In this document: positions 55,040 to 63,702 of the stretch, one piece after another
Layout of the letters: each line of letters begins with the position of its first letter
How positions within the stretch are numbered: the first letter of the stretch is position 1
Assembly (NCBI GenBank): GCA_965224745.1
Contig: CBDCZY010000009.1
Location: 310,001 to 374,000 of the forward strand
Source: CBDCZY01 sp965224745
GTDB taxonomy: Bacteria; Pseudomonadota; Gammaproteobacteria; Methylococcales; Methylomonadaceae
DNA length: 64,000 nt
Direction: 5' to 3'
Position numbers and translations under genes: made by a program
The notes under the pieces: model-generated
Seen by the model: the letters and a program-made list of their open reading frames with translations, nothing else
What the model was told of the DNA's origin: nothing
Databases searched by the model: none

Positions 55040-55891
55040 TTAAGCCGCTTTTTTCATTTCTTTGGTTTTTTGATGAGGGGTTTTATAATCAATAGCAGAA
55101 TGTAACCTTTTATAGTTATAGAAACTAATATAGCTAGTCACAGCACTGACTACAGAGGAGTAATTAATAAAACTCAAATAGTTCAGCCTCTCTGTTTTTA
55201 AATTCCTAAAAAACCGCTCCATCACAGCATTATCCCAGCAATTAGCTCGACGGCTCATACTTTGTGTTATATCCAAGTCATGAAGATAATCAACAAATAG
55301 ATTGGCTGAATATTGAACCCCTTGGTCTGAATGAAACATTAATTGTTGAGTATCTGGCTTGTGTTTATTAATCGCATGTTCTAATGCTGACTTTGCAAGC
55401 TCTGCATTGGGTTCTTCTGATAATGCCCAGCCCATAATTTCTCTTGACCCAAGATCAAGTATACAAGCTAAATAGCTCCAGCCTGTATAGGTTTTAATGT
55501 AGGTAATGTCACCTACCCAGTGCGTATGAACAGTACTGGGATTAAACTGTCGTTTAAGTAAATGATCCGCTTTCTTGTGGACTTCTCCCGCTGGATAGCT
55601 GTGTCGCTTTTTAGGTTTTATGGCAATGACATTCGATTTTTTCATTAATGAAGCTGTTTTATAAACGCCTATTTCAATCCCTCTGTTAGCTAATTCAACC
55701 TGAGTCCTTCGTTTACCATAGGTATGCTGAGTTTCAATGGCTATCAATTTAATTTGTTCTATGGTTTCTTGTTCTTCATCGCTCATTTGATTATTAATCT
55801 GATAGTAGTGTGTACTGAGAGCTATATTAAATAGTGTGCAAAGCTCTGTTGTTTGATAGCCTGGAGAAGCCTTCTTTATTTCAACAATCAA
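55040..55891 (-). CDS. IS3 transposase OrfB
   Basis: 283 residues from its own ATG, but normally made as an OrfAB fusion. Integrase core: HWVGDITYIKTYTGWSYLA (D), LMFHSDQGVQYSANLF (D), NCWDNAVMERFFRNLKTERL (E). Its frame extends upstream through GHSLLCSRQQQSELIVEIKK to the A AAA AAG heptamer in orfA. Confidence 0.93.
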   Translation of the reverse strand: MIVEIKKASPGYQTTELCTLFNIALSTHYYQINNQMSDEEQETIEQIKLIAIETQHTYGKRRTQVELANRGIEIGVYKTASLMKKSNVIAIKPKKRHSYPAGEVHKKADHLLKRQFNPSTVHTHWVGDITYIKTYTGWSYLACILDLGSREIMGWALSEEPNAELAKSALEHAINKHKPDTQQLMFHSDQGVQYSANLFVDYLHDLDITQSMSRRANCWDNAVMERFFRNLKTERLNYLSFINYSSVVSAVTSYISFYNYKRLHSAIDYKTPHQKTKEMKKAA

Positions 55892-56211
55892 TTCAGATTG
55901 TTGTTGTCTCGAACAAAGAAGGCTGTGGCCTTTTTTAGTATTTCATTATCCCTTTTAGCTCGCCATAATTGCTTCTCTAGGCTTTGTATTTTCTGTTGTT
56001 CTGGGGTTAACGCTTGCTTATCCTGAGGTGTATTACCTTTGAGTTCATCTAAATATTGCTTTTTCCATCGCCTCACAGCAGAGTCACCTGCTCCTGATAT
56101 TTCCATTACCTGCTTATTGGTATATCCTTCATTTACCATGAGTTTAGCGTAGTCTAGACACTGTTCTGTGGTGAAGGTTGTTTTAGGTTTTACTGTGGTT
56201 ATTTCGGTCAT
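55888..56211 (-). CDS. IS3 OrfA
   Basis: 107 residues: HTH (CLDYAKLMVNEGYTNKQVME) and a leucine-zipper-like helix (QQKIQSLEKQLWRAKRDNEI). The codons AAA AAG of LKKAT, preceded by A, form the slippery A AAA AAG; slipping -1 there continues into orfB. The 4-bp ATGA overlap also allows restart. Confidence 0.92.
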   Translation of the reverse strand: MTEITTVKPKTTFTTEQCLDYAKLMVNEGYTNKQVMEISGAGDSAVRRWKKQYLDELKGNTPQDKQALTPEQQKIQSLEKQLWRAKRDNEILKKATAFFVRDNNNLN

Positions 56212-56276
56212 TTTTTATCCTAATTTTGGGTTGGATTATAAGCTATAAATCCTTCCAAGATTATTAGACCATTACA

Positions 56277-56609
56277 TATACTTCAGGCGGTGTTGAACAC
56301 TAAAGAATACCCAACGGGAATCAAGCAATCAAAACCAGAAATCACAACTATTATTAATTGAATTTTCCCATAAAAATCAGTTGAGCGTGAATTTATAGTG
56401 CAATCTGGAACCGATTAAAAGTTAAGTAATTCCCGCATGCTCAGTATCACTGCCATTAAGTTAAGAGATTTGGGAGGGTCTTTAGCCGCGACCGCGACAA
56501 GATCAAGATAAATCGCAGCGAAAGCCCTCCACCAATACTATTTTCTACTGTTTAATGACGTAATGTTACCACCCATGCCATCTATTGCTTAACTGATTGA
56601 TCAGTTTGT
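56277..56609. repeat. spacer with a palindromic repeat
   Basis: A hairpin-forming unit at 56473-56530: GGAGGG-TCTTTAGCCGCGA is mirrored by TCGCAGCGAAAGCCCTCC. It resembles REP-type units dispersed in gammaproteobacterial genomes. It lies past the 3' end of the secreted-protein gene at 56610. Confidence 0.55.
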
Positions 56610-57770
56610 TCAGACACCTCCCCACCATATCAACCTTTTTATATTGATCAATATATGAGTATGTTCTTTGTCGAGAAATCCGAAAACAGCTTTTTTCACA
56701 ACGCCATCCCCGTAGGTAAAAGTAATAAAATTGCCATCAATCAGATATTGACCTGATTCTTTAGTATTACTGGTAAATGAGGCAACATCTGAATTTGAGG
56801 AAACACCCGCACTGTGAGAAAACGTACCATTTTCTCTAAAACAATACCCAGTTGCAACAGATGAAGTGGCATCACCTCTATCCAGTCCTGTATTAACCCC
56901 AATTATTCTACCGAAGCACTTATCTAGCCGCTGATCAGTTGCACCTGGTTCAACCTGATAGATACTAATCGGATCGTCATATTTTGGGTCAGACCAGTCT
57001 GACCACCTATATTCCCCACCCTTGTCTGTTACACGCCAATTACCCCATCTCTTTGCATTCCTTGCTTTTGAAATATCAACGCCTTCATTTAGAAGAGTTC
57101 CCATATCATATGTCATCGTGCCATCTTTAAAAATTATGACAAATTGATCGGTTGATCCTGACTGTGGACCACCTGTCCCAAGAGAAAGTCCCCAATCCAC
57201 AATACTCCAAATACCTAGCATTCCATCAAGGGGAGTGTCTGTTGAAGGCAATGGATTATTAGTTGCTGGAGGGTTGCTACTTCCCATAGTAAATGGATAA
57301 ACCTTGAGGGAAACCACGTTTCCCGAACTTGGGTCTTGCAGAATTGCACTCACATACCATTTACCAGGTGTTAATTCTGGAACACTTTCCAATGTTGTCA
57401 AAAAAGTAGACGGTAATTGATAATTTTGTGGAATAGTATAGGACGGTAACCAGGGTTCTGTAGCGGTAATCCAGCCTGGATAATCATACTCTGCCCCATC
57501 GGGTCCGAAAACTGCCAAGAGAACATTCATTATTTTCGGAGTATTAGTATTATTATAGCCGGAGATGGATATTCTCGGTATCTCACCCGGCATATAGCTA
57601 TTCTTATCCATCGATACATCAATATCGACTTCATTAGATTGAATTGGATGATCAACATTCCAATCCAGTTTCTCGATGGAAGCAGCTTGCACGGTATTAA
57701 AACAGGCAAGTAAACTAACAGATCCTGCTAACATCAATACAAATATTGTTTTCACATTTTTTTTATTCAT
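56610..57770 (-). CDS. secreted or lipid-anchored protein of unknown function
   Basis: 386 residues. N-terminus MNKKNVKTIFVLMLAGSVSL followed by LAC, which could be a lipobox (C23) or part of a normal signal peptide ending VQA-A. Residues about 45-175 look like a beta-sandwich (VDIDVSMDKNSYMPGEIPRI, PELTPGKWYVSAILQDPSSG). After a Pro/Asn/Thr linker (about 180-200) comes a second domain with GMLGIWSIVDWG, WGNWRVTDKGGEYRW and a C-terminal GQYLIDGNFITFTYGDGVVK, a pattern of stress-response 'SH3-like' or lipocalin-type beta proteins. Not recognised as a named family. Confidence 0.6.
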   Translation of the reverse strand: MNKKNVKTIFVLMLAGSVSLLACFNTVQAASIEKLDWNVDHPIQSNEVDIDVSMDKNSYMPGEIPRISISGYNNTNTPKIMNVLLAVFGPDGAEYDYPGWITATEPWLPSYTIPQNYQLPSTFLTTLESVPELTPGKWYVSAILQDPSSGNVVSLKVYPFTMGSSNPPATNNPLPSTDTPLDGMLGIWSIVDWGLSLGTGGPQSGSTDQFVIIFKDGTMTYDMGTLLNEGVDISKARNAKRWGNWRVTDKGGEYRWSDWSDPKYDDPISIYQVEPGATDQRLDKCFGRIIGVNTGLDRGDATSSVATGYCFRENGTFSHSAGVSSNSDVASFTSNTKESGQYLIDGNFITFTYGDGVVKKAVFGFLDKEHTHILINIKRLIWWGGV

Positions 57771-58270
57771 CTTTCCCCCTAAATAAATGTAAGTGATAGA
57801 TTGGAATTTTAACGCATTCTCCTTGCTTAGAAATGGATAAAAACCTGACTAAGAAATGGGAGTTTAGTTTGTTAGAAACCTTGAGCAATCGATTGTTCCA
57901 TAATCTGTTGTTCCCACGGTCTCCGTACAAATACAGATTATGACGCTCCCGTGTCAAGAGACGCAGAATCGTCGATGTCTGAATTCCCACGGAGACAACC
58001 ATGGGAACTATAAAAAGTGAAATGCATTCCACCTCCCACATCAGAAAATGTCGGATAACGCTTCGCTAATCCAACTTACAGTTCCACCTTACGTGTTGTT
58101 AATTTTTTTTAAAAGTAAGAATTGGGGGCATAAGGCCGCTATTCCAACTTAGATAAACGCAATACGACTTGACGCAGGAGCGTCTATGCATGCATTCCCA
58201 CGCAGAGCGTGGGAACGATAAAAATTTTATTTGTGGGCAGAAAAGCGCTGCCCACTCTGACTCTATCTGG
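57771..58270. repeat. intergenic cluster of palindromic repeats
   Basis: At least three units: TTCCCACGG...CCATGGGAAC spread over about 57912-58006; GTCGGATAACGCTTCGCTAA with ATCCAAC at 58045-58071; and TTCCCACGCAGAGCGTGGGAA at about 58195-58215, preceded by GACGCAGGAGCGTC. These are REP-like dispersed hairpins between two same-strand secreted-protein genes. No gene is supported here. Confidence 0.65.
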
Positions 58271-59764
58271 CTAGTCACGACAACCAGGTCCACCGCTACA
58301 TGTACTACAACCCATTCCAGTACAATTACCTGGAGGGTTTGTGGGTGGTGTACCACCGCCACCGCCACCACCAGAAGGAGTTGTTCTGGCAGGTTTACCA
58401 GGATATGCTCCGGTTATATATTCGTCAGGTAGGGCATTAATATCAGCTACTGTTGTTGCATTCTCGTTCAAAAACGTTTGGGGTTCTCCGTATTTCGGTT
58501 CCACTCGTACTGTAATCTCCCCTAACTGGTCATCGTAAACTTGGGTATACATACCAAGTTCGTTTCCTTGTTCATCACGTACCGTTGCGGAAATTGCTAC
58601 ACTCCCTTCTCTCTCGATCAAAATGCCCTGAATACGCCGTTCCTCATTGCCGTTTCTCACAACTCTCCCTACAGCCTCAGTCCTATCTCCACGAGAAGTA
58701 TTTGTATTTAACTGGGCAGTAACATGGATGGAACTAGGGCTACGAATATTGTCACCACCAATTGCTACGATCTGGTACCTGGGACTTCCATATCCATTTC
58801 TATCACGATACTCAGTTGCAACGGTAGTGGTAATTTTTTCACCATTTCGGAAAACATCATAGCCGCGGATTCCCTCTGAGCCCAAAGATGCGTTCCAGTT
58901 AATAAAAACAGTTCTAGGAGTCCAATGTTTGGCTGTCACATTTCTGGGTGTAGTGGGTGGCGCTGATGCAGACCTAGTACCCCTACAATGCCATTCATTA
59001 GGCTCCCTCCACTCACAGATGTGCCCCAGCTGATCATTCCAGGTTTGACCACATGCAACTGCAAAGTTTCTTTTTGCTACATCCCTATTACGGTCAGGCG
59101 TGCCAGTACACCAATCAGGATTTGTGGCAGGTGGGTTAGATGTAGTCGGATTGGTAGGCGCTGTCGAACCAGAGACATTACCACTACAATGAAATCCATC
59201 TGACTTGTAGTCGCAAACATGTTTCTGATCATTCCACGGTTCACCACACTTGGTTTTAAAGTTCTGCCTAGCTGTAGCAACATTCTGGCTGGGGTTACCA
59301 GTACACCTCTTGGATGCTGCTTTTGCAGAGACCGAGAAACCCACGGTCTCAGAGGCAATACCGTTATAAGCATTGGTTGGTAGAGCTAATATGGGTTCTG
59401 CCTGCGAAACCTTAAAGGTTGATTCTTCAGTTTGTTGCAGTTCAACAGAATAAGTTTTGACAGACGGTTCGCCTTGTTCCAAAACCATTAGCGTTGGAAT
59501 AATAACGGCTCCAGTTTCCGGATCAAAAGTCGCTTCTTTTGTCGAGGATTCAACATCAGGGTCTGGTGTCGCATCGGTTATTGTAAAAACCAAACCCTCC
59601 ATCTCTTGTTGCTGCAAGGTGACAGAAAATTTTTCTGATTGTCCCTTAATGGAAAGGACAGGAATTTCAACTAAACCTGTTTCTTCGTTATAAACTGCTT
59701 CATTTTCAGCTATTGCGATCGAAGCAAAAAGCAGCGTTGTTATAAGAATGATTACCTTTTTCAA
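58271..59764 (-). CDS. large secreted protein: two beta repeats, two Cys-rich repeats, FN3-like domain, Gly/Cys-rich tail
   Basis: 497 residues, signal peptide ending IAIA-E (about 19). Residues 24-51 and 80-111 are two copies of an ETG.V.IP.L ... V.LQQ unit. Two four-cysteine repeats follow: C154/C173/C184/C193 and C219/C238/C250/C260, sharing CG..WNDQ...C and ..HC.G. An FN3-like domain covers about 272-350 (PRNVTAKHWTPRTVFINWNA). The tail has eight glycines in a row, then GNCTGMGCSTCSGGPGC. Likely extracellular; no family recognised. Confidence 0.65.
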   Translation of the reverse strand: MKKVIILITTLLFASIAIAENEAVYNEETGLVEIPVLSIKGQSEKFSVTLQQQEMEGLVFTITDATPDPDVESSTKEATFDPETGAVIIPTLMVLEQGEPSVKTYSVELQQTEESTFKVSQAEPILALPTNAYNGIASETVGFSVSAKAASKRCTGNPSQNVATARQNFKTKCGEPWNDQKHVCDYKSDGFHCSGNVSGSTAPTNPTTSNPPATNPDWCTGTPDRNRDVAKRNFAVACGQTWNDQLGHICEWREPNEWHCRGTRSASAPPTTPRNVTAKHWTPRTVFINWNASLGSEGIRGYDVFRNGEKITTTVATEYRDRNGYGSPRYQIVAIGGDNIRSPSSIHVTAQLNTNTSRGDRTEAVGRVVRNGNEERRIQGILIEREGSVAISATVRDEQGNELGMYTQVYDDQLGEITVRVEPKYGEPQTFLNENATTVADINALPDEYITGAYPGKPARTTPSGGGGGGGTPPTNPPGNCTGMGCSTCSGGPGCRD

Positions 59765-59962
59765 TTTAACCTCCTAACATATTAAACAATCCCAGAGACT
59801 AAGCCATGACGTTTTTCAATTATTGTTATTTCTTAGCAGAAAGGTAACACTCTGCATGAGTGGAAAGTATATCGAAAGTAACCCCGTATTTCTACTAGAA
59901 GCTTTATCAACTATACATTTTTACTCTAAAGAACCACCTTGTTTCAGGCTCATTTTAGATTG

Positions 59963-60236
59963 GACACGACTATCAATTACACCACTGTGCAAGTAAATGG
60001 GCTTTGGGAGAATGGCAAGTTACATGCTGTCGGTAAATGTGCAAAATAGATAGCCGATCAAGTTGAGGAACAATTTGGTGTTAACGGATGTTACCTGATC
60101 GATTTTCCTTGATGTGATTATTTTTCAAAAACTGCCCATCGGCTCGGGTGAAATAGAAAGTGCTCATCGCTATGTTGTTCAGCATCGTTTTAAAACATGC
60201 TGGCGCATCGTGGAAATGTGACAACATTGAGTATAT
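59963..60236 (+). pseudogene. relic of an ISKra4-like transposase (5' part)
   Basis: Broken frames contain recognisable pieces: HAVGKCAK-stop-IADQVEEQFGVNGCYLIDF, then KLPIGSGEIESAHRYVVQHR at 60129-60190. Several stops. The 3' remainder is on the other side of the nested IS1380 element at 61893-61994. Confidence 0.7.
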
Positions 60237-61892
60237 CCTTAATCCGTGATTTAAGGAGTTAATATAATGAGTTATCTAGCTGATTAATAAGCAATAAAGT
60301 GTTAAAATAGAGGCGTTAAAAACTTCACCCAACAAGTGCAAAATGAAACGTCTTATCATCGAACAATCCACAACAGAAACTTATACAAGTCATTCTGGTT
60401 TGGCCTTAGTTGGCTTATGTTTAAATCGATATAGCACTATTCATAAAGCGCTCAAGGCCGGCATTCCTTTACGCCATGGCATTTCGCACAGCGACATCAT
60501 CAAATCATACATTGGAACGCTATGTTTAGGCAAAAGCGACTTCGAAGCAATCGAGAACTACCGAGATGATGACTACTTCAAGAACGCGCTGTCGATTAAG
60601 CACGTACCCTCAAGCGCAAGATTAAGACAACGACTGGATGAAGAGGCTGAAGCACTATTGGTCATCATGCAACAATGTAATATTGAATTTCTGACTCATG
60701 CCGGGGTACCGGTGACGCCATTGGCCACCCATCATGTCGCATTGGATATTGATGTGTATCCGATGAACAATGAGAAGACCCAGAAGGAAGGTGTTTCCAG
60801 AACCTATAAAGGCCATGATGGCTATGCGCCGATTGCGGCTTATCTGGGTAATGAGGGTTGGTGTCTGCTTAATGAACTTCGAGAAGGTAAGCAGCATTGT
60901 CAAAACGGTTTTCAAAAGACGCTGGACCGCGTCATTGAATATGCTCGGTGCTTGACTGAGGCTCCGCTGCTGGTGCGTTTGGATAGCGGACATGATGCCT
61001 TGGATACCCGTGTCTGGCTGCACCAAAACCAAGTGGACTCTATCCTGAAATGGAACCCCAGAAAACAAGACCTGGAGGCTTGGTTAGCCTTGGCTGAACA
61101 ACAAGGCAAATGGACAACGCCGAGGGTCGGCAAACGGGTCGCCTTGTTCAGTGTCCAAGAAACCCAACAACAAGACGGGCAAACCTATCGCTTCCGCCGC
61201 GTCATGCGGGTTATCGAAAGAACTATGGATGCAGAGGGTCAAATGCTGTTAATCCCTGAGATAGAAATAGAAGGCTGGTGGACCTCATTAAATTCGCTCG
61301 CCTACGCTGATGAACAGATCATTGCTCTTTACCAAGATCATGCCACTTCCGAACAATTCCACAGTGAATTTAAAACCGACCTCGATATCGAACGCTTACC
61401 TTCGGGCAAATTTGCCACCAACGACTTGATCATGGCATTGAGCGCTTATAGTTACAATATCTTGCGTTGGATCGGCTTAATCGGGCTCATAGGCAACATC
61501 AGTCCTGTCCGTCATCCGGCCAAAAGAAGGCGAATAAAAACGGTTATACAGGAACTAATGTACCTAGCGGCTCGGGTCATCCATGCTGGGCGACGAATAA
61601 AACTTCGTTTCTCCAAACACTGCCCGGGTTTTTTAGCATTTGAGTCAACCTACCATCGCTTAGCGTCAGGATAACACCCCACTATTCTTAAGAAAAATGC
61701 GAGAACATGTCTCTCAGGGATAGCAGTGCCGGGTGTACAGAATTTGGTGTCAATTGAGAGCTATTGAGGCTTAAAAAGCCTCAGTGTGCTCGTATTATTA
61801 GCTATTTCAAATAATAACAAGGTATTAAAACGTTGAAATGTTAATGTGGCTTCCCAAGGATTGGTGGATGCACTTTAAGTCACGGATTCAGG
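60237..61892 (+). mobile_element. IS1380 family element with TATAT target duplication
   Basis: Ends CCTTAATCCGTGATTTAAGG (60237) and CTTTAAGTCACGGATTCAGG (61892), an imperfect inverted repeat. TATAT occurs on both flanks (60232-60236 and 61893-61897), fitting the 4-5 bp duplication. 1656 bp. Inserted into an older ISKra4-like transposase relic. Confidence 0.9.
60343..61674 (+). CDS. IS1380 family transposase
   Basis: 443 residues, full length. DDE residues in HHVALDIDVYPMNNEKTQ (D), LLVRLDSGHDALDTR (D) and HATSEQFHSEFKTDLDIERL (E), with the family phrase YKGHDGYAPIAAYLG and the C-terminal LPSGKFATNDLIMALSAYSY. Confidence 0.93.
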   Translation: MKRLIIEQSTTETYTSHSGLALVGLCLNRYSTIHKALKAGIPLRHGISHSDIIKSYIGTLCLGKSDFEAIENYRDDDYFKNALSIKHVPSSARLRQRLDEEAEALLVIMQQCNIEFLTHAGVPVTPLATHHVALDIDVYPMNNEKTQKEGVSRTYKGHDGYAPIAAYLGNEGWCLLNELREGKQHCQNGFQKTLDRVIEYARCLTEAPLLVRLDSGHDALDTRVWLHQNQVDSILKWNPRKQDLEAWLALAEQQGKWTTPRVGKRVALFSVQETQQQDGQTYRFRRVMRVIERTMDAEGQMLLIPEIEIEGWWTSLNSLAYADEQIIALYQDHATSEQFHSEFKTDLDIERLPSGKFATNDLIMALSAYSYNILRWIGLIGLIGNISPVRHPAKRRRIKTVIQELMYLAARVIHAGRRIKLRFSKHCPGFLAFESTYHRLASG

Positions 61893-61994
61893 TATATGCT
61901 ATCACTACAGTTTAACCGGGCAAATAATTATTGGCATGACTACTGGGATAATCTGGCAAAGAAAAGCAGCTTGATCTGTTTACGCCACTTTTAA
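61893..61994 (+). pseudogene. relic of an ISKra4-like transposase (3' end)
   Basis: Frame 61913-61994 reads NRANNYWHDYWDNLAKKSSL and ends in RHF-stop, like the C-terminus of the transposase whose earlier part lies at 59963-60236. The IS1380 element separates the two. Confidence 0.6.
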
Positions 61995-62083
61995 TCACAC
62001 CCGCCCTAAAGAAGTTGACTAATCTTGTGCACGAGGAGTATAACTAATAGCAAGAGTTCATGTTAAGAATAAAGGGGATAAAT

Positions 62084-62503
62084 ATGCTTAAGTCTGTTAA
62101 TTCTAGAGATTTTATGACTGAAAATCCGGTTACTTTTCCCCCTGACACTAATATTTTTACCGTCATTCATGAACTCATAGTGCACAAGGTCTCTGGAGCA
62201 ACCGTCATTGATGAAGAGAATCATTTATTAGGTGTAATATCACAAGGTGATTGTCTCAAAGCAATACTGGATGGCACCTATCATGGGTATGCCAACGGAA
62301 CTGTCGAAGAAGTGATGACTACCAAAGTCGACACCATCGACCCAGGCTTGGATTTAATCGATGCAGCCCGGATACTGCTAACAACAAAAAGAGGAAGACT
62401 ACCCGTAGTCGAAGATGGCAAATTCATTGGCCAGATCAGCATTCGCAGTATTTTGCGAGCAGTGAAAGAATTCGATGTGCCACCGGACCCCACGGAACGA
62501 TAA
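62084..62503 (+). CDS. CBS-domain pair protein
   Basis: 139 residues from ATG 62084 (AAGGGGA upstream); the frame is open from 62060 but that is less likely. Two CBS motifs: MTENPVTFPPDTNIFTVIHE...GVISQGDCLKAI and MTTKVDTIDPGLDLIDAARI...GQISIRSILRAV. Such stand-alone pairs bind adenosine nucleotides. Partner unknown. Lies before the nuo operon. Confidence 0.85.
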   Translation: MLKSVNSRDFMTENPVTFPPDTNIFTVIHELIVHKVSGATVIDEENHLLGVISQGDCLKAILDGTYHGYANGTVEEVMTTKVDTIDPGLDLIDAARILLTTKRGRLPVVEDGKFIGQISIRSILRAVKEFDVPPDPTER

Positions 62504-62640
62504 CAAATAGTAATCCCTTAATTAAAACGACTAGAAAATTAACAATAATGATGAAGTTTTAAGCGTTTTCTCTACACCACACTAAAAACAGCAATGACGG
62601 TGTAGAGACATGACAAACAATAAAATCACAGGATTACGTT

Positions 62641-63072
62641 ATGTTGTCTTTGCCTTTTTTAATCTATCTGTTCGCGGTGCTCGCATTGACCGCAACGATG
62701 CTGATTATATCTCATTTACTCAATCCGAAAATCCCTCCCAGAGAAAACCCATTACCCTTTGAATCAGGCATTGTACCAACTGGTTCAACTGATCTTCGCT
62801 GGACAGTTAATTATTACCTGGTAGCGATTCTTTTTGTTATTTTTGATATGGAAGCTGTGTTTCTTTACATCTGGGCTGCTGTCGTGTTGGATGCAGGCTG
62901 GTCAGCTTTCTTCGGAACCTCGATGTTTGTCATTATTCTGCTGGTGGCTCTGGTTTATGAATGGCGAATGGGTGTGCTGGAGTGGGGGCATAAATTGCAA
63001 GCCAAGCAACAAATTACTAAAACCCAAAAAATGGAGAAAAGCGATGCGCTGGAAGCTGACTACTCCGGATGA
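62641..63072 (+). CDS. nuoA: NADH-quinone oxidoreductase subunit A
   Basis: 143 residues, three membrane helices (first FLIYLFAVLALTATMLII). Conserved NPLPFESGIVPTGSTDLRW and YLVAILFVIFDMEAVFLYIWA. First gene of the complex I operon. Confidence 0.94.
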   Translation: MLSLPFLIYLFAVLALTATMLIISHLLNPKIPPRENPLPFESGIVPTGSTDLRWTVNYYLVAILFVIFDMEAVFLYIWAAVVLDAGWSAFFGTSMFVIILLVALVYEWRMGVLEWGHKLQAKQQITKTQKMEKSDALEADYSG

Positions 63073-63697
63073 AACCCTAGAAACTTCATCTTCATCCATT
63101 GAAGACAAATGGGTTGAAAAAAACATTCTGGTTGGCAAACTGGAAGATATGGTTGCGTGGGGCAGGAGCAATTCACTATGGCCATTTAATTTCGGCCTGT
63201 CATGCTGTTATGTGGAAATGGCAACTGCATTTACCAGTCGCCATGATATAGCCCGTTTTGGTTCTGAAGTGATACGTGCAACCCCGCGGGAAGCTGACTT
63301 GATTGTGATTTCTGGAACGCCCTTTTTGAAAATGGCGCCAGTTATTAAACATCTCTACGACCAAATCATGGAACCTAAATGGGTCATCAGCATGGGTTCT
63401 TGCGCCAATTCAGGCGGTATGTACGATGTTTATAGCGTGGTTCAAGGCGCTGATCGCTTTATGCCAGTGGATGTCTATGTTCCGGGTTGTCCACCACGTC
63501 CAGAAGCTTTGCTATATGGTCTCACTTTGCTTCAAAAAGCCATCAGCGATGGATACGATAAGCAACGACGCCCCATTGGTCATCTTGTCACGCCTGAAGA
63601 AATTGATCATTTTGCTGCTCACACGCGATCGTTACGTGATGAAAAAAATCAGCAGCGCATGGCAGCCACTGAATTAGACAGCCCCACTAAGGTGTAA
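63044..63697 (+). CDS. nuoB: NADH-quinone oxidoreductase subunit B
   Basis: 217 residues from ATG 63044 (GGAG just upstream), overlapping nuoA by 29 bp; the frame is open further back to 62834 but that part is nuoA read out of frame. Carries the N2 4Fe-4S ligands: FGLSCCYVEM, MGSCANSGGMYD and VDVYVPGCPPRPEAL. Peripheral arm subunit next to the quinone site. Confidence 0.96.
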   Translation: MRWKLTTPDETLETSSSSIEDKWVEKNILVGKLEDMVAWGRSNSLWPFNFGLSCCYVEMATAFTSRHDIARFGSEVIRATPREADLIVISGTPFLKMAPVIKHLYDQIMEPKWVISMGSCANSGGMYDVYSVVQGADRFMPVDVYVPGCPPRPEALLYGLTLLQKAISDGYDKQRRPIGHLVTPEEIDHFAAHTRSLRDEKNQQRMAATELDSPTKV

Positions 63698-63702
63698 GCA
63701 AT

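Larger units (their letters stand above)
55011..56276 (-). mobile_element. IS3 family element with 3-bp target duplication
   Basis: Ends TGTAATGGTC (55011) and GACCATTACA (56276); inside, TCTTGGAAGGATTT and AAATCCTTCCAAGA are further inverted copies. TAT flanks both sides (55008-55010 and 56277-56279), the usual IS3 duplication. 1266 bp, two overlapping frames with a frameshift signal. Confidence 0.93.

Noticed and set aside
57763..58041. 92-codon minus-strand frame upstream of the 386-residue protein
   Set aside because: Consists of repeat DNA; no family and no start signal.
57897..58220. GTTCCCACG-type repeats as a CRISPR array
   Set aside because: Units are palindromic, differ in length and spacing, and there is no regular spacer pattern or cas gene.
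58099..58371. 90-codon minus-strand frame at the end of the Cys-repeat protein
   Set aside because: Built from REP-like repeats and the glycine-rich tail in another frame.
62834..63043. N-terminal extension of nuoB
   Set aside because: This stretch is nuoA read in another frame; nuoB starts at ATG 63044 with its own GGAG.
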